A stretch of 33,352 bases of DNA. Origin: Bifidobacterium breve (lineage in GTDB: Bacteria; Cyanobacteriota; Cyanobacteriia; PCC-6307; Cyanobiaceae). The stretch is taken from the NCBI GenBank assembly GCA_943325005.2, contig CALPNT020000010.1, positions 1 to 33,352 of the forward strand, given 5' to 3'. Under the pieces are notes generated by a model. It saw only the letters and a list, made by a program, of their open reading frames with translations, was not told the origin of the DNA and did no database searches. Below are positions 6,820-15,497 of this stretch, one piece after another (the stretch's first letter is position 1; the number at the start of each line of letters is the position of its first letter). Position numbers and translations under genes: made by a program.

Positions 6820-8316
6820 CTGGTCGGTGCGGCGCTGGTCTGTCTGGCGGGAGTGAGTCCGCCCTGTCTGGCCCAGGCACCTGTCCCCGCTGCGGCAAGG
6901 TCCGGCGCGCCTGTCCGGCGGAGCAGCGAAGCCGGTCAGGCTCTGCCGGCCCAACCCCTTGCCCTCAGCCTGAATCAGGTGCTGCAGGAGGGCATGGCGG
7001 TCTCGCGGCAGCTGGTGCGGGCCGATCGTCAGCTGGCTAGGGATCAGGCCCTGACGGCGTTGAACCGCTCGCTGCTGCGACCCGAGCTCAACCTGATCGG
7101 GCTGGCCAGTTACACCCAGGTGGGCACCTCCGTCGGCCTGCTCACCAACCTGCCCACCCTGGGGGACATCAGCCTGTCCCTGGAGCAGAACGGCTATGCC
7201 GTGTTGCGCAACAGCTTCGGCAACGCCGGTGTGGTGCTGAATGTCAATCTGCTGCCGCTGCGCCAGCTGGCCGAAGTGGCGGCCAGCGGCTCCCAGGAAG
7301 CAGCCAGCCGTGCCAGCCGCCAGGAAAGCCAGCGGCAGGCGCGTTTTGAACTGGTCAGCTCCTACCGGCAGCTGCAGCTGAGTCAGGCCCTGGTGCCGGT
7401 CTGGCAGGCCGCCCTGCAGGCCTCCACTGCCGTGGCAGCCGATGTGCAGGCGATCCACCGCCGCGGCTTGGCGGCCCAGATCGATCTGTTGCGAGCCCGG
7501 GCCCTGCAGGCGGCGGATCGCCAGGGGCTGGTGGCTGTGGAAGCTCAGTTACTGGCCCAGCAACAGCAGCTCGCCACTTTGATCGATCTGCCGGTGGGAG
7601 CGGCCCCGCAGGCCAGCGATCCGATTGGGGAACAGCCGCCCTGGCCGCTGAATCTGCAGGACAGCCTGGAGCAGGCCCTGCGGCAACGCCCTTTGCTGGA
7701 GGCCCTGCAGCGTCAGCAGCAGGCCCAGCGCTCCCAGGCGAGGGCGGCGCGGGCCCTGCTCTATCCCTCCTTCAATCTGGTGGCCGGCGCCGGCTACAGC
7801 GGCAATCAACTCAACGCTCCGGTGCTGCAACAGGGAGGCCAACTCAAGGGCCCCCAATCCCTGCCCCTGCCCAACCTGGAGCAGAGCGGATCAGCCTCGG
7901 GCTCCTTCTACAACTGGGGGGCGGCCCTGCTGCTGCGCCAACCGCTCTGGGATGGGGGCCGCTCCGCCTCCAGCGCCGCCGTGGCTGAGCGCCAGGGGGA
8001 TCTGCTGCAGGCCGATGAAGCGTTAGCCCGCCAACAGATTCGCCAGGATGTGAGTCGAGCCTGGGCCTCCCTGCAGGGTGCTGCCACGGCCATCGCCGCC
8101 GCTCGCGAGGCGGTGACAGCGCAGCAACGAGCCCTCGGCGATGCCCGGCTGCGCTATCGCGCCCAGGTGGATCCCCTCACCGAGGTGCTGCTGGTGCAGC
8201 GGGATCTGCAGGCCTCCCAGGCCTCGCTGCTGACGGTGCTGACCCGCCAGGCCCTGGACTGGGCTGTGCTGGAACGTGAAACCGGTGGGGCCGGCCCCCC
8301 TCCGCCGGACGCCTGA
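6802..8316 (+). CDS. TolC-family outer-membrane efflux protein
   Basis: The product is 504 aa from the chosen start. It has a signal peptide (LNRLALVGAALVCLAGVSPPCLA, cleavage near AQA) and two similar outer-membrane efflux repeats rich in Ala/Gln/Leu coiled-coil sequence. Each repeat ends in typical segments such as RPLLEALQRQQQAQRSQARAARALLYP and LRYRAQVDPLTEVLLVQRDLQ. TolC proteins form the trimeric exit duct for tripartite pumps. The 779-aa ORF begins inside the HlyD gene and must be too long. GTG at 6802 gives the best signal peptide; TTG at 6682 is an alternative that would add 40 residues. The gene is divergent from the HlyD-small protein-FUSC unit, so the four likely form one efflux machine. 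Start confidence is moderate. Confidence 0.88.
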   Translation: MLNRLALVGAALVCLAGVSPPCLAQAPVPAAARSGAPVRRSSEAGQALPAQPLALSLNQVLQEGMAVSRQLVRADRQLARDQALTALNRSLLRPELNLIGLASYTQVGTSVGLLTNLPTLGDISLSLEQNGYAVLRNSFGNAGVVLNVNLLPLRQLAEVAASGSQEAASRASRQESQRQARFELVSSYRQLQLSQALVPVWQAALQASTAVAADVQAIHRRGLAAQIDLLRARALQAADRQGLVAVEAQLLAQQQQLATLIDLPVGAAPQASDPIGEQPPWPLNLQDSLEQALRQRPLLEALQRQQQAQRSQARAARALLYPSFNLVAGAGYSGNQLNAPVLQQGGQLKGPQSLPLPNLEQSGSASGSFYNWGAALLLRQPLWDGGRSASSAAVAERQGDLLQADEALARQQIRQDVSRAWASLQGAATAIAAAREAVTAQQRALGDARLRYRAQVDPLTEVLLVQRDLQASQASLLTVLTRQALDWAVLERETGGAGPPPPDA

Positions 8317-8325
8317 ACCAGCCCT

Positions 8326-9156
8326 TCAGGGTTCGCCACCGGCGCTGCTGCCTGTGCCGCCCTGGCCACTGCCGTCCTGGCCACTGCCGCCCTGACCACT
8401 GCCGCCCTGACCACCGCCGCTGAACCGGCTGATCAACACTCCCAGCACCACCGCCATGTACAAGGGGCCCAGGATGCTCAGGGCGATGCAGACCACTTGC
8501 ACCACCGGTGCCGTTGGAATCACATCGCCATAGCCGACGGTGCTGAGGGTGACGAAGGCGAAATAGTTCAGACGCTGAAAGCCTTGGTCCCACAGGGAAC
8601 CAGCCTGAGCCACCGAGCCGATCGCCGGCAGCACCAGATCCGCTCCGGTCACGCTGTCGCGGAAGCTGCCCGGCAACAGGTTGGCCAGCACCGTGAGCAC
8701 CAGGCCGCCGGCGATGCCCAGCAGCAGGTAGCCGGCGGTGGCTCCAGCCAGCACCCGACCATCCATCTCCTGTTCAGTGGCGAGGGAATGGAGCAGCAGG
8801 CGCAGGCTGCGACCGATGTAGAGGGCGAACAGCACCAGCAACGGCACACCCGCCAAGCGCAGGGTCTGGGGCGCCACCAGCCAGAGCAACTCGGCCAGCA
8901 AGGAGGCCAGCGCCAGAATCCGATGCCAGCGCCCTGCTCCCGGCAGCCGGACCAGCAGAACGGTGAGGCCGAGATAGCCGACCCGGGTGAGCCTGGCCCA
9001 GTGGCCAGGCAAGGCGAAGCTGGCGATCACCGCAACGCAGAGATACAGCAGCTGGCGGTAGAAGCGGTGCCGCTGCGCAGTGGTGAGGAGGCGAGAGTGG
9101 GGCCCCTGGCGACCCGGAAGGCGCCGCCGCCGCCGGACAGTGGAGTTGTGCTGCAC
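8326..9156 (-). CDS. Potassium channel, six hydrophobic segments with TVGYGD filter
   Basis: This 276-aa protein has hydrophobic segments at about 35-53, 59-72, 80-97, 101-123 and 135-161. A pore loop with the canonical selectivity filter TVGYGD (206-211) and a last helix (216-243) follow. The core matches the bacterial ion-channel (Pfam Ion_trans_2) family. The putative S4 has few arginines (IGRSLRLL), so voltage gating is doubtful. No RCK/TrkA domain is present; instead the C-terminus is a GGSGQ repeat tail. The N-terminus is Arg-rich (RRRRR). The start is GTG at 9156, 24 bp after the glgB stop on the same strand, so it may be read through from glgB. Its stop is nine bases from the convergent TolC-type stop. 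Confidence 0.9.
   Translation of the reverse strand: MQHNSTVRRRRRLPGRQGPHSRLLTTAQRHRFYRQLLYLCVAVIASFALPGHWARLTRVGYLGLTVLLVRLPGAGRWHRILALASLLAELLWLVAPQTLRLAGVPLLVLFALYIGRSLRLLLHSLATEQEMDGRVLAGATAGYLLLGIAGGLVLTVLANLLPGSFRDSVTGADLVLPAIGSVAQAGSLWDQGFQRLNYFAFVTLSTVGYGDVIPTAPVVQVVCIALSILGPLYMAVVLGVLISRFSGGGQGGSGQGGSGQDGSGQGGTGSSAGGEP
8361..8420 (-). repeat. 15-bp tandem repeat (4 units) in the channel gene tail
   Basis: Four 15-bp units of the form CCTGGCCACTGCCGT (plus strand) encode consecutive GGSGQ-like pentapeptides at the C-terminus of the potassium channel. The units differ from one another at only a few positions, which suggests recent expansion. Confidence 0.85.
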
Positions 9157-9180
9157 CTGCGGGCGCCGAGTGGAGGGGCT

Positions 9181-11481
9181 TCAGGCTGCGATGGCGACAC
9201 TCTCTGCCAAGGCGGCGCTGCGTGCTTCATCGCGGCGCAGAACCAGCACACTCAGGGGTGGCAGACAGAGGTCGAGCGATTGCTCATAGCCATGCAGACC
9301 CCAGGTATCGGTGAACTTGCCGCCGAGGTTGCCCAGGTTGCTGCCGCCATAGCGGGCGCTGTCGGTGTTGAAGGCCTCCTCGTAGAAGCCCTCCAATGGC
9401 ACACCAACTCGGTAATGGGAATGGCTCTCGGGGGTGAAGTTGGCGACCACCACCACCCAGCGACCCGTACTGCTTTCGCGCCGCATGAAGCTGATCACCG
9501 AATTGGTGGTGTCGCTGCAGTCGATCCACTGGAAACCGAATTGGTCGAAGTCATCGCCCCAGAGGGCTCGTTCTGATTTATAAAAGACGTTGAGATCGTC
9601 AACGAGATGCTGTAAAGCGAGGTGGGGTTCGTGATTCAGCAGTTCCCACTGTAGATCCCCCCAGACGTTCCATTCGGCGCGCTGGCCGAATTCCATACCC
9701 ATGAAAATGGTCTTCTTGCCGGGATGGGTCCACATGTAAGCAAGAAGTGCCCTCACATTGGCAAACTTCTGCCAGTCATCACCTGGCATTTTATGGAGCA
9801 GGTGACTCTTGCCATGCACCACTTCATCGTGGCTGAGGGCAAGCATGAAATTCTCGGTGAAGGCATACCAGATCGAGAAGGTCACATTGCTCTGATGGAA
9901 CTGACGGAACCACGGATCGAGCTCGAAGTAATCGAGCATGTCGTGCATCCAGCCCATGTTCCATTTGAGATTGAAGCCGAGGCCGCCGATCTCGGTGGGC
10001 TGGGTCACCATCGGCCAGGTGGTGGATTCCTCGGCGATCGAAAGGGCACCGGGGAAGCGCTGGAACAGCACATGGTTGGCCTGTTGCAGGAAGGTGACGG
10101 CTTCGGTGTTCTCACGGCCGCCCTGCTCATTGGCAATCCATTCGCCATCGGGCCTCAGATAGTCGCGGTAGAGCATGGAGGCCACCGCATCAACGCGGAT
10201 GCCGTCAATGTGAAACTCCTCGAACCAGAACACCAGGTTCGCCACCAGGAAGTTGCGAACTTCGTTGCGGCTGTAGTTGAAAATAAGTGTGCCCCATTCC
10301 TTGTGCTCACCGATGCGTGGATCGGCATGCTCATAGAGGTGGGCCCCATCAAAAAAGGCCAGGCCGTGGGCATCCTTGGGGAAGTGACCCGGCACCCAGT
10401 CGAGAATCACACCGAGGCCTTCGCTGTGACAGCGATCGATGAAGGCACGGAACTCATCGGGGGAGCCGAAGCGGCTGGTGGGGGCATACCAGCCCGTCAC
10501 CTGATAACCCCAGGAGCCATCGAAGGGATGCTCCGAAATCGGCATCAGTTCGATGTGGGTGAAGCCACGCGCCTTCACATAGGGAATCACCTTGTCGCCC
10601 AGCTCCGGATAGGTGAGCAGGCGGGCACCGGGCTTGAGATCGGCCGCCGGCACCGGAGGCCGCGGCGTGCCATCGGCTTCGATGTAGGGGGCATCGGCCG
10701 CCGCATGCATCCAGCTGCCGAGATGCATCTCGTAAACCGAGATCGGCTGGTCCAGTGGATTGCGATGGTCCCGCTCCTCGATCCAGTCGCTGTCGTGCCA
10801 GTGGTACTGGCTCAGTTGATCGACCACCGAACCATGGTTGGGGCGCACTTCGGCCCGGAAGCCATAGGGGTCGGTCTTCTGGTAACAGTGGCCGTTCTGG
10901 GCCCGCACCTCGTATTTATAGATTTCGCCGCGTTTCAGCCCGGGGATGAACAGCTCCCAGTTACCGCCGAGACGTTGTTGCATCGGATGGTGGCGGCCAT
11001 CCCAGCTGTTGAAGTTGCCCAGCACGGACACGCTGCGGGCATTCGGAGCCCACAGGCAGAACTGCACGCCAGCCACGCCATCGCGCTCGCCCACATGGGC
11101 CCCCATGCGCCGCCAGATGTGGTGATGGTTGCCCTCGGCGAACAGATGGCGATCGAGTTCGCCCATCCACTCATGGCGGAAGGCCCAGGGGTCGTGCTGT
11201 TCATGTTCGATGCCGCCCCGCAGCACCCGCAGCTGATAGCCGCAGCCGGGATCACCGTCCACGTCGGCTTCAAAAATCCAGGGATGGTTCGGGTTGTGCA
11301 TCGGCTGGCTGGAGCCCGCCTGCAGCAGCTCCACCCGGTCGGCTTCCGGCATCCAGGCCCGCACCACCCAGCCGCCCCCTTCCACCGGCTGGGGACCCAG
11401 CAGCGAGAACGGATGGTCGTGGCGGCATTCCGCCAGTCGCTGAGCGTCGTCGATCATCCAATCAAGGCTGAGTGGAGCCAT
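9181..11481 (-). CDS. glgB: 1,4-alpha-glucan (glycogen) branching enzyme
   Basis: The product is 766 aa, full length for the two-N-domain type of GlgB. It has an N1 domain ([10 protein letters not shown]), a CBM48-like N2 domain ([22 protein letters not shown], about 140-162), a GH13 barrel and a C-terminal beta domain. The catalytic nucleophile is D431 (DGIRVDAV) and the acid/base is E484 (IAEES). The conserved histidine/aspartate stretch [10 protein letters not shown] is also intact. It introduces alpha-1,6 branches into glycogen in the cytoplasm. The ORF extends to 11583, but the ATG before [11 protein letters not shown] is preferred because the extra 34 residues are Arg-rich and overlap the DUF3887 gene end. 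It lies between the DUF3887-type gene and the potassium channel. No glgA or glgC is in the window. Confidence 0.97.
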   Translation of the reverse strand: MAPLSLDWMIDDAQRLAECRHDHPFSLLGPQPVEGGGWVVRAWMPEADRVELLQAGSSQPMHNPNHPWIFEADVDGDPGCGYQLRVLRGGIEHEQHDPWAFRHEWMGELDRHLFAEGNHHHIWRRMGAHVGERDGVAGVQFCLWAPNARSVSVLGNFNSWDGRHHPMQQRLGGNWELFIPGLKRGEIYKYEVRAQNGHCYQKTDPYGFRAEVRPNHGSVVDQLSQYHWHDSDWIEERDHRNPLDQPISVYEMHLGSWMHAAADAPYIEADGTPRPPVPAADLKPGARLLTYPELGDKVIPYVKARGFTHIELMPISEHPFDGSWGYQVTGWYAPTSRFGSPDEFRAFIDRCHSEGLGVILDWVPGHFPKDAHGLAFFDGAHLYEHADPRIGEHKEWGTLIFNYSRNEVRNFLVANLVFWFEEFHIDGIRVDAVASMLYRDYLRPDGEWIANEQGGRENTEAVTFLQQANHVLFQRFPGALSIAEESTTWPMVTQPTEIGGLGFNLKWNMGWMHDMLDYFELDPWFRQFHQSNVTFSIWYAFTENFMLALSHDEVVHGKSHLLHKMPGDDWQKFANVRALLAYMWTHPGKKTIFMGMEFGQRAEWNVWGDLQWELLNHEPHLALQHLVDDLNVFYKSERALWGDDFDQFGFQWIDCSDTTNSVISFMRRESSTGRWVVVVANFTPESHSHYRVGVPLEGFYEEAFNTDSARYGGSNLGNLGGKFTDTWGLHGYEQSLDLCLPPLSVLVLRRDEARSAALAESVAIAA

Positions 11482-11548
11482 GGCCAAGGCTGGTTTACGA
11501 CGCGCACGGAGCCTACGGCGCCCCGGTCCCCGGCGTCTCCCCTCGCTT

Positions 11549-12355
11549 TCAGCGGGCGGGAGCAGCGCTGACCGGGGCCGCATCGGTGGGGAAATCGACG
11601 CCGATGATCTGGTTGCGCTCGTTCAGTGACACAAACAGGCTGTCGGTGAGACGGTTGAACTCGGCCTTGACGATCACCAGTTTCATCAACGCTGTGCTCT
11701 CGGCTTTCCAGATCTTTTTGACCTGCACGAAATTGCCGGTGAGCCGCTGCAGGTTCTGCCACTTTTTCTGCAGAGCGGCCTGGCTGATGTCCTCCTGCAG
11801 GGTGGGACTGAGGAAACCGCTGGCGGAGATGAACTGACCGTTGGTCAAAGCGTTCATGAAGTTGCGTACCACCGTTTCAGCGGCGACGTCGCGGGAGTCG
11901 ATGTTGTAACCCTCCAGCTTGCCGTCCGCATCGATCACCATCGTCAGCAGCCGCTGGCCGGTGCTGGTGACGATCCTGGCCTCGACGCTGCTGGAATCGA
12001 CGCCGGGCTGAATCGCCACGATCTCCCAGCTCAGCAACCGGGGCATGCGCTTGATCGATTCGGCCACCATCGCCGGGCTGCTCACCCGCTGCAGGCTCGG
12101 GGCGAACTGGTTGAAGCGGGCCTGGGCATTGCCGCTGCGCACGGCATTCAAGATCCGCTGCGCCGCGGCCTTGGCGGCCTCTTCCGCCATGGCGGCGGTG
12201 GGTTCGGCCCGATGGCCCGAGGCGTGCGGAGCCGTGGGGGCGCTCTGCGCTCCGGCCGGTCCGCCGGCCGCCACCAACCCCAGACCCGTGGCACTGATCA
12301 GCACCAACCCCAGCAGATGGCGGCGCAGGCTTGGGTTGGGGATCGGGCGGCGCAT
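11549..12355 (-). CDS. Secreted DUF3887-like protein
   Basis: The 268-aa product has a signal peptide ([22 protein letters not shown], cut near AGAQS). It then has two similar alpha/beta units: [23 protein letters not shown] in the first half and [26 protein letters not shown] in the second. The second unit matches my recollection of DUF3887 (NTF2-like) proteins, including the following [19 protein letters not shown]. The function of the family is not established. The ORF begins at 12532 inside the hydrolase gene; I start at the ATG at 12355 because it gives a clean signal peptide. It sits 20 bp after the CocE-type hydrolase stop and 67 bp before glgB. Confidence 0.82.
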   Translation of the reverse strand: MRRPIPNPSLRRHLLGLVLISATGLGLVAAGGPAGAQSAPTAPHASGHRAEPTAAMAEEAAKAAAQRILNAVRSGNAQARFNQFAPSLQRVSSPAMVAESIKRMPRLLSWEIVAIQPGVDSSSVEARIVTSTGQRLLTMVIDADGKLEGYNIDSRDVAAETVVRNFMNALTNGQFISASGFLSPTLQEDISQAALQKKWQNLQRLTGNFVQVKKIWKAESTALMKLVIVKAEFNRLTDSLFVSLNERNQIIGVDFPTDAAPVSAAPAR

Positions 12356-12375
12356 GGAGTGAGAAACGAATCGCC

Positions 12376-14061
12376 TCAGTTTGCCCCAAACAGCGGGTCC
12401 AGCCAGAACAGGGAACCGTTCAGGGCCAGCTCGATCGTGATCACCCGATGCTGCAGGCCCACGCCACCCTGGGGCATGGAGCCGTCGCCGGGGTTGACGG
12501 CGAAGGCCGGCCAGGCCGCCGGGGCCAGGCAAAGCCGCAGGCGCTCACCGCACTGGAGGGTGGCATCAAGGGGTTGGAGCTCCAGCCGCCGCTCCTGCTG
12601 GGCCCGGGCCCGCTCCCCCCGCAGGCGCAACCCGCCGGTGCAGAGCTGCTGTACCGCACCGGTGCTGGTCAGCACCGACAAGCAGGCCCAGAGATCGAAT
12701 CCAGGCTGATCGGCCCAGGCCACGAGCCGCAGCCGCGGTGTGCCCAGCAGCCGCAACGGCGTAGCCAGCGCCGCGGCGGTAAAGCAGGCCACCTCGGAGC
12801 GTTGATCCAGGTCTTGGCGCTCCACCACACCCGGTTCGGGACCCAGGTGGCCGCCGCGGCTGGGAGTCGGGCGCCAGGGATCGTGGACCAGCGTCACGCT
12901 GTTCTGGTCGTGATCTTGAGCCTGGTCTCGGCTCTGGTCTCGATCCTGGCTGGCCGCCAGCAACCGCCCCTCGTCACTGCGGATCGCGGCCAGTCCTGAG
13001 CTGGCCAGCCGCCAGCCTTGACGGGCAAGCGCATTCGGCAGGGGGGCCTGTGTTTGCCAGCGGCCGGTGCGGATGCACTGCAGAGCCAACTGAGCCGCCG
13101 CCGGAGCTGTTTCAGAAGCTGGCTGGGCTGGCGCCGGAGATTCCGGCGGCGGCAGCCCAGGCGGCTCCGAACCGGGATTGGGCAGCGGCGCCTGCAGATG
13201 GCGCCGCAAAAACTCCACTTGCAACGAGTCAATTCCGCCTTGCCAGTCGAGATGGCTCCAGGCACCGATGCGCAGCTCCGGTTGACCACCGGCGGCCAGG
13301 GCGAGCCGGTGCAGATCCAGCACCCCGCGCAGCTGGGGATCGTGCCAGCCAGCGACCAGCAGCATCGGGCGCCGCAGCAAGGTCTCGGCCACCGGGTGGC
13401 GCCGCCAGAGCTCAGGGCGCTCGGGATCGCAGCGCAGCCACGTCAAACCCATGCCTGTCGGATCGTGGCGTTCCAGCAGCAACAGGCCATCGCGCAGGTA
13501 GGCCCCGCTTTCAAGGCTGCGACGGATCTCCAGCCAAGCGACTCGATCCTGCCGCCGTCGACAGCCTTCGGCCGCCAGCTGCAGGGCCCAGCCGAGGCCC
13601 AGGCTCCACCAGTGGGCTCCTCCCTCGCTGGCCCAGTGCAGCCGCTCATCCAGGCCGCACAGCGCCGGCACCAGGCAGTCGGGCAGGCAGGCGCCATCGC
13701 CGTCGTTCAGCAACTGGCTCAGTCCCTGGTAAGAGAAGCCGTAGGTGCCCACCTTGCCGTTACTGCCTGGCAGGTTGCGGGCCCAGCTCACCGCCGCAGC
13801 GCCATCGGGACCTTCCTGGCTGAAGCCAGCGAACGCACCGCCGGAGTCGCCGCGGCCACGCACGTCCTGCACCACCACCAGAAAACCCTGCCGGGCATAC
13901 CAGCTGGGATGGGCATAGGTGACGGTGGAGGCAATCGCCAGGCCGTAGGGCTGGCGCATCAGCAACACCGGCCAGGGACCGGAGCCAGCGGGGGTCCAGG
14001 TGCGGCTGGCCAACGGGACGCCATCGGGCGTCATCATGGTCAGGTCAGCACCTGGGGCCAT
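12376..14061 (-). CDS. CocE/NonD-family serine hydrolase (X-Pro dipeptidyl-peptidase-like)
   Basis: The 561-aa product has an alpha/beta-hydrolase domain with nucleophile motif GFSYQG (Ser110), candidate acid D241 (AGWHDPQLRG) and candidate base H270 (GAWSHLDW). The oxyanion region VLLMRQPYG and the family motif QDVRGRGDSGG are present. A C-terminal jelly-roll-like domain (about 410-555) completes the CocE layout. Family members cleave esters or amides of widely different substrates, so the substrate here is unknown. A Pro-rich linker (291-324) and an Asp/Arg/Gln repeat (371-387) are insertions. No signal peptide is seen, so it is probably cytoplasmic. Its ATG directly follows the stop of the small secreted protein. 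Confidence 0.92.
   Translation of the reverse strand: MAPGADLTMMTPDGVPLASRTWTPAGSGPWPVLLMRQPYGLAIASTVTYAHPSWYARQGFLVVVQDVRGRGDSGGAFAGFSQEGPDGAAAVSWARNLPGSNGKVGTYGFSYQGLSQLLNDGDGACLPDCLVPALCGLDERLHWASEGGAHWWSLGLGWALQLAAEGCRRRQDRVAWLEIRRSLESGAYLRDGLLLLERHDPTGMGLTWLRCDPERPELWRRHPVAETLLRRPMLLVAGWHDPQLRGVLDLHRLALAAGGQPELRIGAWSHLDWQGGIDSLQVEFLRRHLQAPLPNPGSEPPGLPPPESPAPAQPASETAPAAAQLALQCIRTGRWQTQAPLPNALARQGWRLASSGLAAIRSDEGRLLAASQDRDQSRDQAQDHDQNSVTLVHDPWRPTPSRGGHLGPEPGVVERQDLDQRSEVACFTAAALATPLRLLGTPRLRLVAWADQPGFDLWACLSVLTSTGAVQQLCTGGLRLRGERARAQQERRLELQPLDATLQCGERLRLCLAPAAWPAFAVNPGDGSMPQGGVGLQHRVITIELALNGSLFWLDPLFGAN
12901..12951 (-). repeat. Short 12-bp repeats in the CocE-type gene (Asp/Arg/Gln insertion)
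   Basis: Units TGGTCTCGGCTC and TGGTCTCGATCC plus diverged flanking copies encode SQDRDQSRDQAQDHDQN. The stretch is a hydrophilic insertion between the catalytic and C-terminal domains. Confidence 0.7.
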
Positions 14062-14448
14062 TCAGCGCACGTCCGGGCAGTAGAGGCCGATCACGTAGGT
14101 GGTGAGCACTTCGGCGTCCATCGTGCTGAGGCCCTGGCTGCTGGCCACCCGGGCCAGGGATTGGGGGGAGGTGGCCGATTGGCCTTGGGCATTGAGTTGC
14201 TTGAACTCGGCGCAAAGTTGTTTGGAAAGTTGTGGATTCTGCTTGACCGATTCCAGCAGGGCTGAAGCGGCCTCAACCGGCGCCAACGGCACCAGAGCCA
14301 GTCCCAGGCTCAGCACACCGGCAGCAAAGCGGCCTGCCAAGGGATGTGCCGTTCCAGGTCTGGCGACACCCAGTCTGCTGGCCGCCAGGCCAAGGGGCTG
14401 AAGCAGCAATGGCAAGGAGATGGGGTTCACGCTGGAATGGCGGGGCAT
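14062..14448 (-). CDS. Small secreted protein of unknown function
   Basis: The 128-aa product has a hydrophobic segment typical of a signal peptide (FAAGVLSLGLALVPLAPVEA, cut near residue 60). A helical mature part of about 68 residues follows, with two cysteines (KQLCAEFKQL and IGLYCPDV) that could form a disulfide. The N-terminal region before the hydrophobic stretch is long for a signal peptide, so the true start may be downstream of 14448. The gene is followed immediately (TGA then ATG) by the CocE-type hydrolase, which suggests co-translation. I do not recognise a named family. Confidence 0.7.
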   Translation of the reverse strand: MPRHSSVNPISLPLLLQPLGLAASRLGVARPGTAHPLAGRFAAGVLSLGLALVPLAPVEAASALLESVKQNPQLSKQLCAEFKQLNAQGQSATSPQSLARVASSQGLSTMDAEVLTTYVIGLYCPDVR

Positions 14449-14512
14449 CGCTGCCTCCCAGAGATCGTTTCCATTTCAGGGACCCAGCGGCCGAGGCGGT
14501 GTTCGGTCGGGG

Positions 14513-14965
14513 TCAGTTCGGCGGGCGACTGGCGTTGTCCCGGGCCTGGCGAATCCAGCGACGCACCAGAGCCGCTTCGATCGGCACGGCCGCCCTGCCC
14601 AGCAGCTGACGCTGAAAGCGGCCCACCTGCACCAGCAGGCGATCGGGATCGGCTTGGGCCAGACCCTGGCGACTGGCAATGCCGGAATACAGCAACAAGG
14701 CCGCATCTGCCGGTGAGACACCGACATCGATCACCAGGCGAGCCTGGCCCCGCAGCTTGATCAGGCGCGCTTCGCTGGCGCCACCGCCACGAGCCAGCTG
14801 CCGCAGGCTGGCATCATCGAGATTGGCCAGGGTGTGCCAGTCGTCGATGCCCTGGGATTGAAGCCGCGCCGCCTCGCGGCTGAAGTGGGCTGGCAGTCGG
14901 AACTCCCAGGCACCATCGACCCCGGCAGCCGCGGCGCTGTTGGCCGACCCGGCCTGGTCGCTCAT
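14513..14965 (-). CDS. DUF4332-like helix-hairpin-helix protein
   Basis: The 150-aa protein has repeated small helical units with Gly-Ile/Val turns (SQGIDDWHTLANLDDASLRQL, then DVGVSPADAALLLYSGIASRQGLAQ). This is the pattern of DUF4332, which is related to helix-hairpin-helix DNA-binding folds. The N-terminal 20 residues look unstructured. Its ATG overlaps the Ycf51-type stop as ATGA, so the two are coupled. No catalytic residues are seen. Cytoplasmic location is expected; the role is unknown. Confidence 0.8.
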   Translation of the reverse strand: MSDQAGSANSAAAAGVDGAWEFRLPAHFSREAARLQSQGIDDWHTLANLDDASLRQLARGGGASEARLIKLRGQARLVIDVGVSPADAALLLYSGIASRQGLAQADPDRLLVQVGRFQRQLLGRAAVPIEAALVRRWIRQARDNASRPPN

Positions 14966-15429
14966 GGGGTGAGAACGACGCTGTCACTGCCCAGATCGCG
15001 CACGGCCTCAGCCAGCACCACCGGCCGGCCCGCACCCTCTCCGGCCGATTCGATCGCCCGCAGCCTCACCCGCACCCGGCCATCGGCGGTGGTTCGGCCA
15101 CCGCCGTGCAGGTTGCTGGCCACCTGGATCACGGTGGGGCCAATCGCCTCTGGAGCCAGATGGCTGGGGGCGGCGGCGATCACCAGATCAGCACCGCCGT
15201 CGAAGACGACCGGTGCCACCACGGCGCCGCTGATCGTCACCCGTGGCGTGTAGCTGATCGAGAACGCCAGGCAGGAGATGGCGAGCAAGGCCGTGAAACT
15301 GGTGATGCCCACGAGCCGGAAGCGGATCCCCCAACGGCGCAGAAAGCCAGCCGCGGTGGCCAGAATCAGCAAGCCACTGGCGATGCCGAGCCACTTCGCG
15401 GCCACGAGCAGGATTGGATCGGCGGCCAT
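14962..15429 (-). CDS. ycf51: Ycf51-family (DUF2518) membrane protein
   Basis: The 155-aa product has two N-terminal membrane helices (VAAKWLGIASGLLILATAAGF and LVGITSFTALLAISCLAFSIS) joined by LRRWGIRFRLVG. A soluble domain with TPRVTISGAVVAPVVFDGGADLVI follows. That arrangement and the WGIRFRLVG stretch match the Ycf51 family of cyanobacteria and some plastids, whose function is unknown. The ORF starts at a GTG at 15435; I prefer the ATG at 15429, two codons later. It is the first gene of a minus-strand series that continues through the DUF4332-type gene toward glgB, and it is divergent from the TamB-type gene across 68 bp. Confidence 0.82.
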   Translation of the reverse strand: MAADPILLVAAKWLGIASGLLILATAAGFLRRWGIRFRLVGITSFTALLAISCLAFSISYTPRVTISGAVVAPVVFDGGADLVIAAAPSHLAPEAIGPTVIQVASNLHGGGRTTADGRVRVRLRAIESAGEGAGRPVVLAEAVRDLGSDSVVLTP

Positions 15430-15455
15430 CGGCACTGGGTAAGGCTGTTCAACCT

Positions 15456-15464
15456 CCTTATATT
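15456..15464. promoter_or_regulatory. AT-rich shared promoter core between ycf51 and the TamB-type gene
   Basis: In a GC-rich gap the sequence TCCTTATATT supplies TATAAG on the minus strand (15462-15457) and TATATT on the plus strand (15459-15464). Both are close to a -10 box and suitably spaced from the two starts. No good -35 element is seen on either side. Confidence 0.35.
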
Positions 15465-15497
15465 GCGGCCGAACGCGCCGGTGATCGACCTGGGCAG

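Noticed and set aside
8361-8420. Short repeats as a CRISPR array
   Set aside because: Units are 15 bp without spacers and are in frame with a coding sequence.
9724-11571. Plus-strand ORF of 615 aa opposite glgB
   Set aside because: It mirrors the glgB codon pattern and has no domain; the GlgB catalytic residues lie on the other strand.
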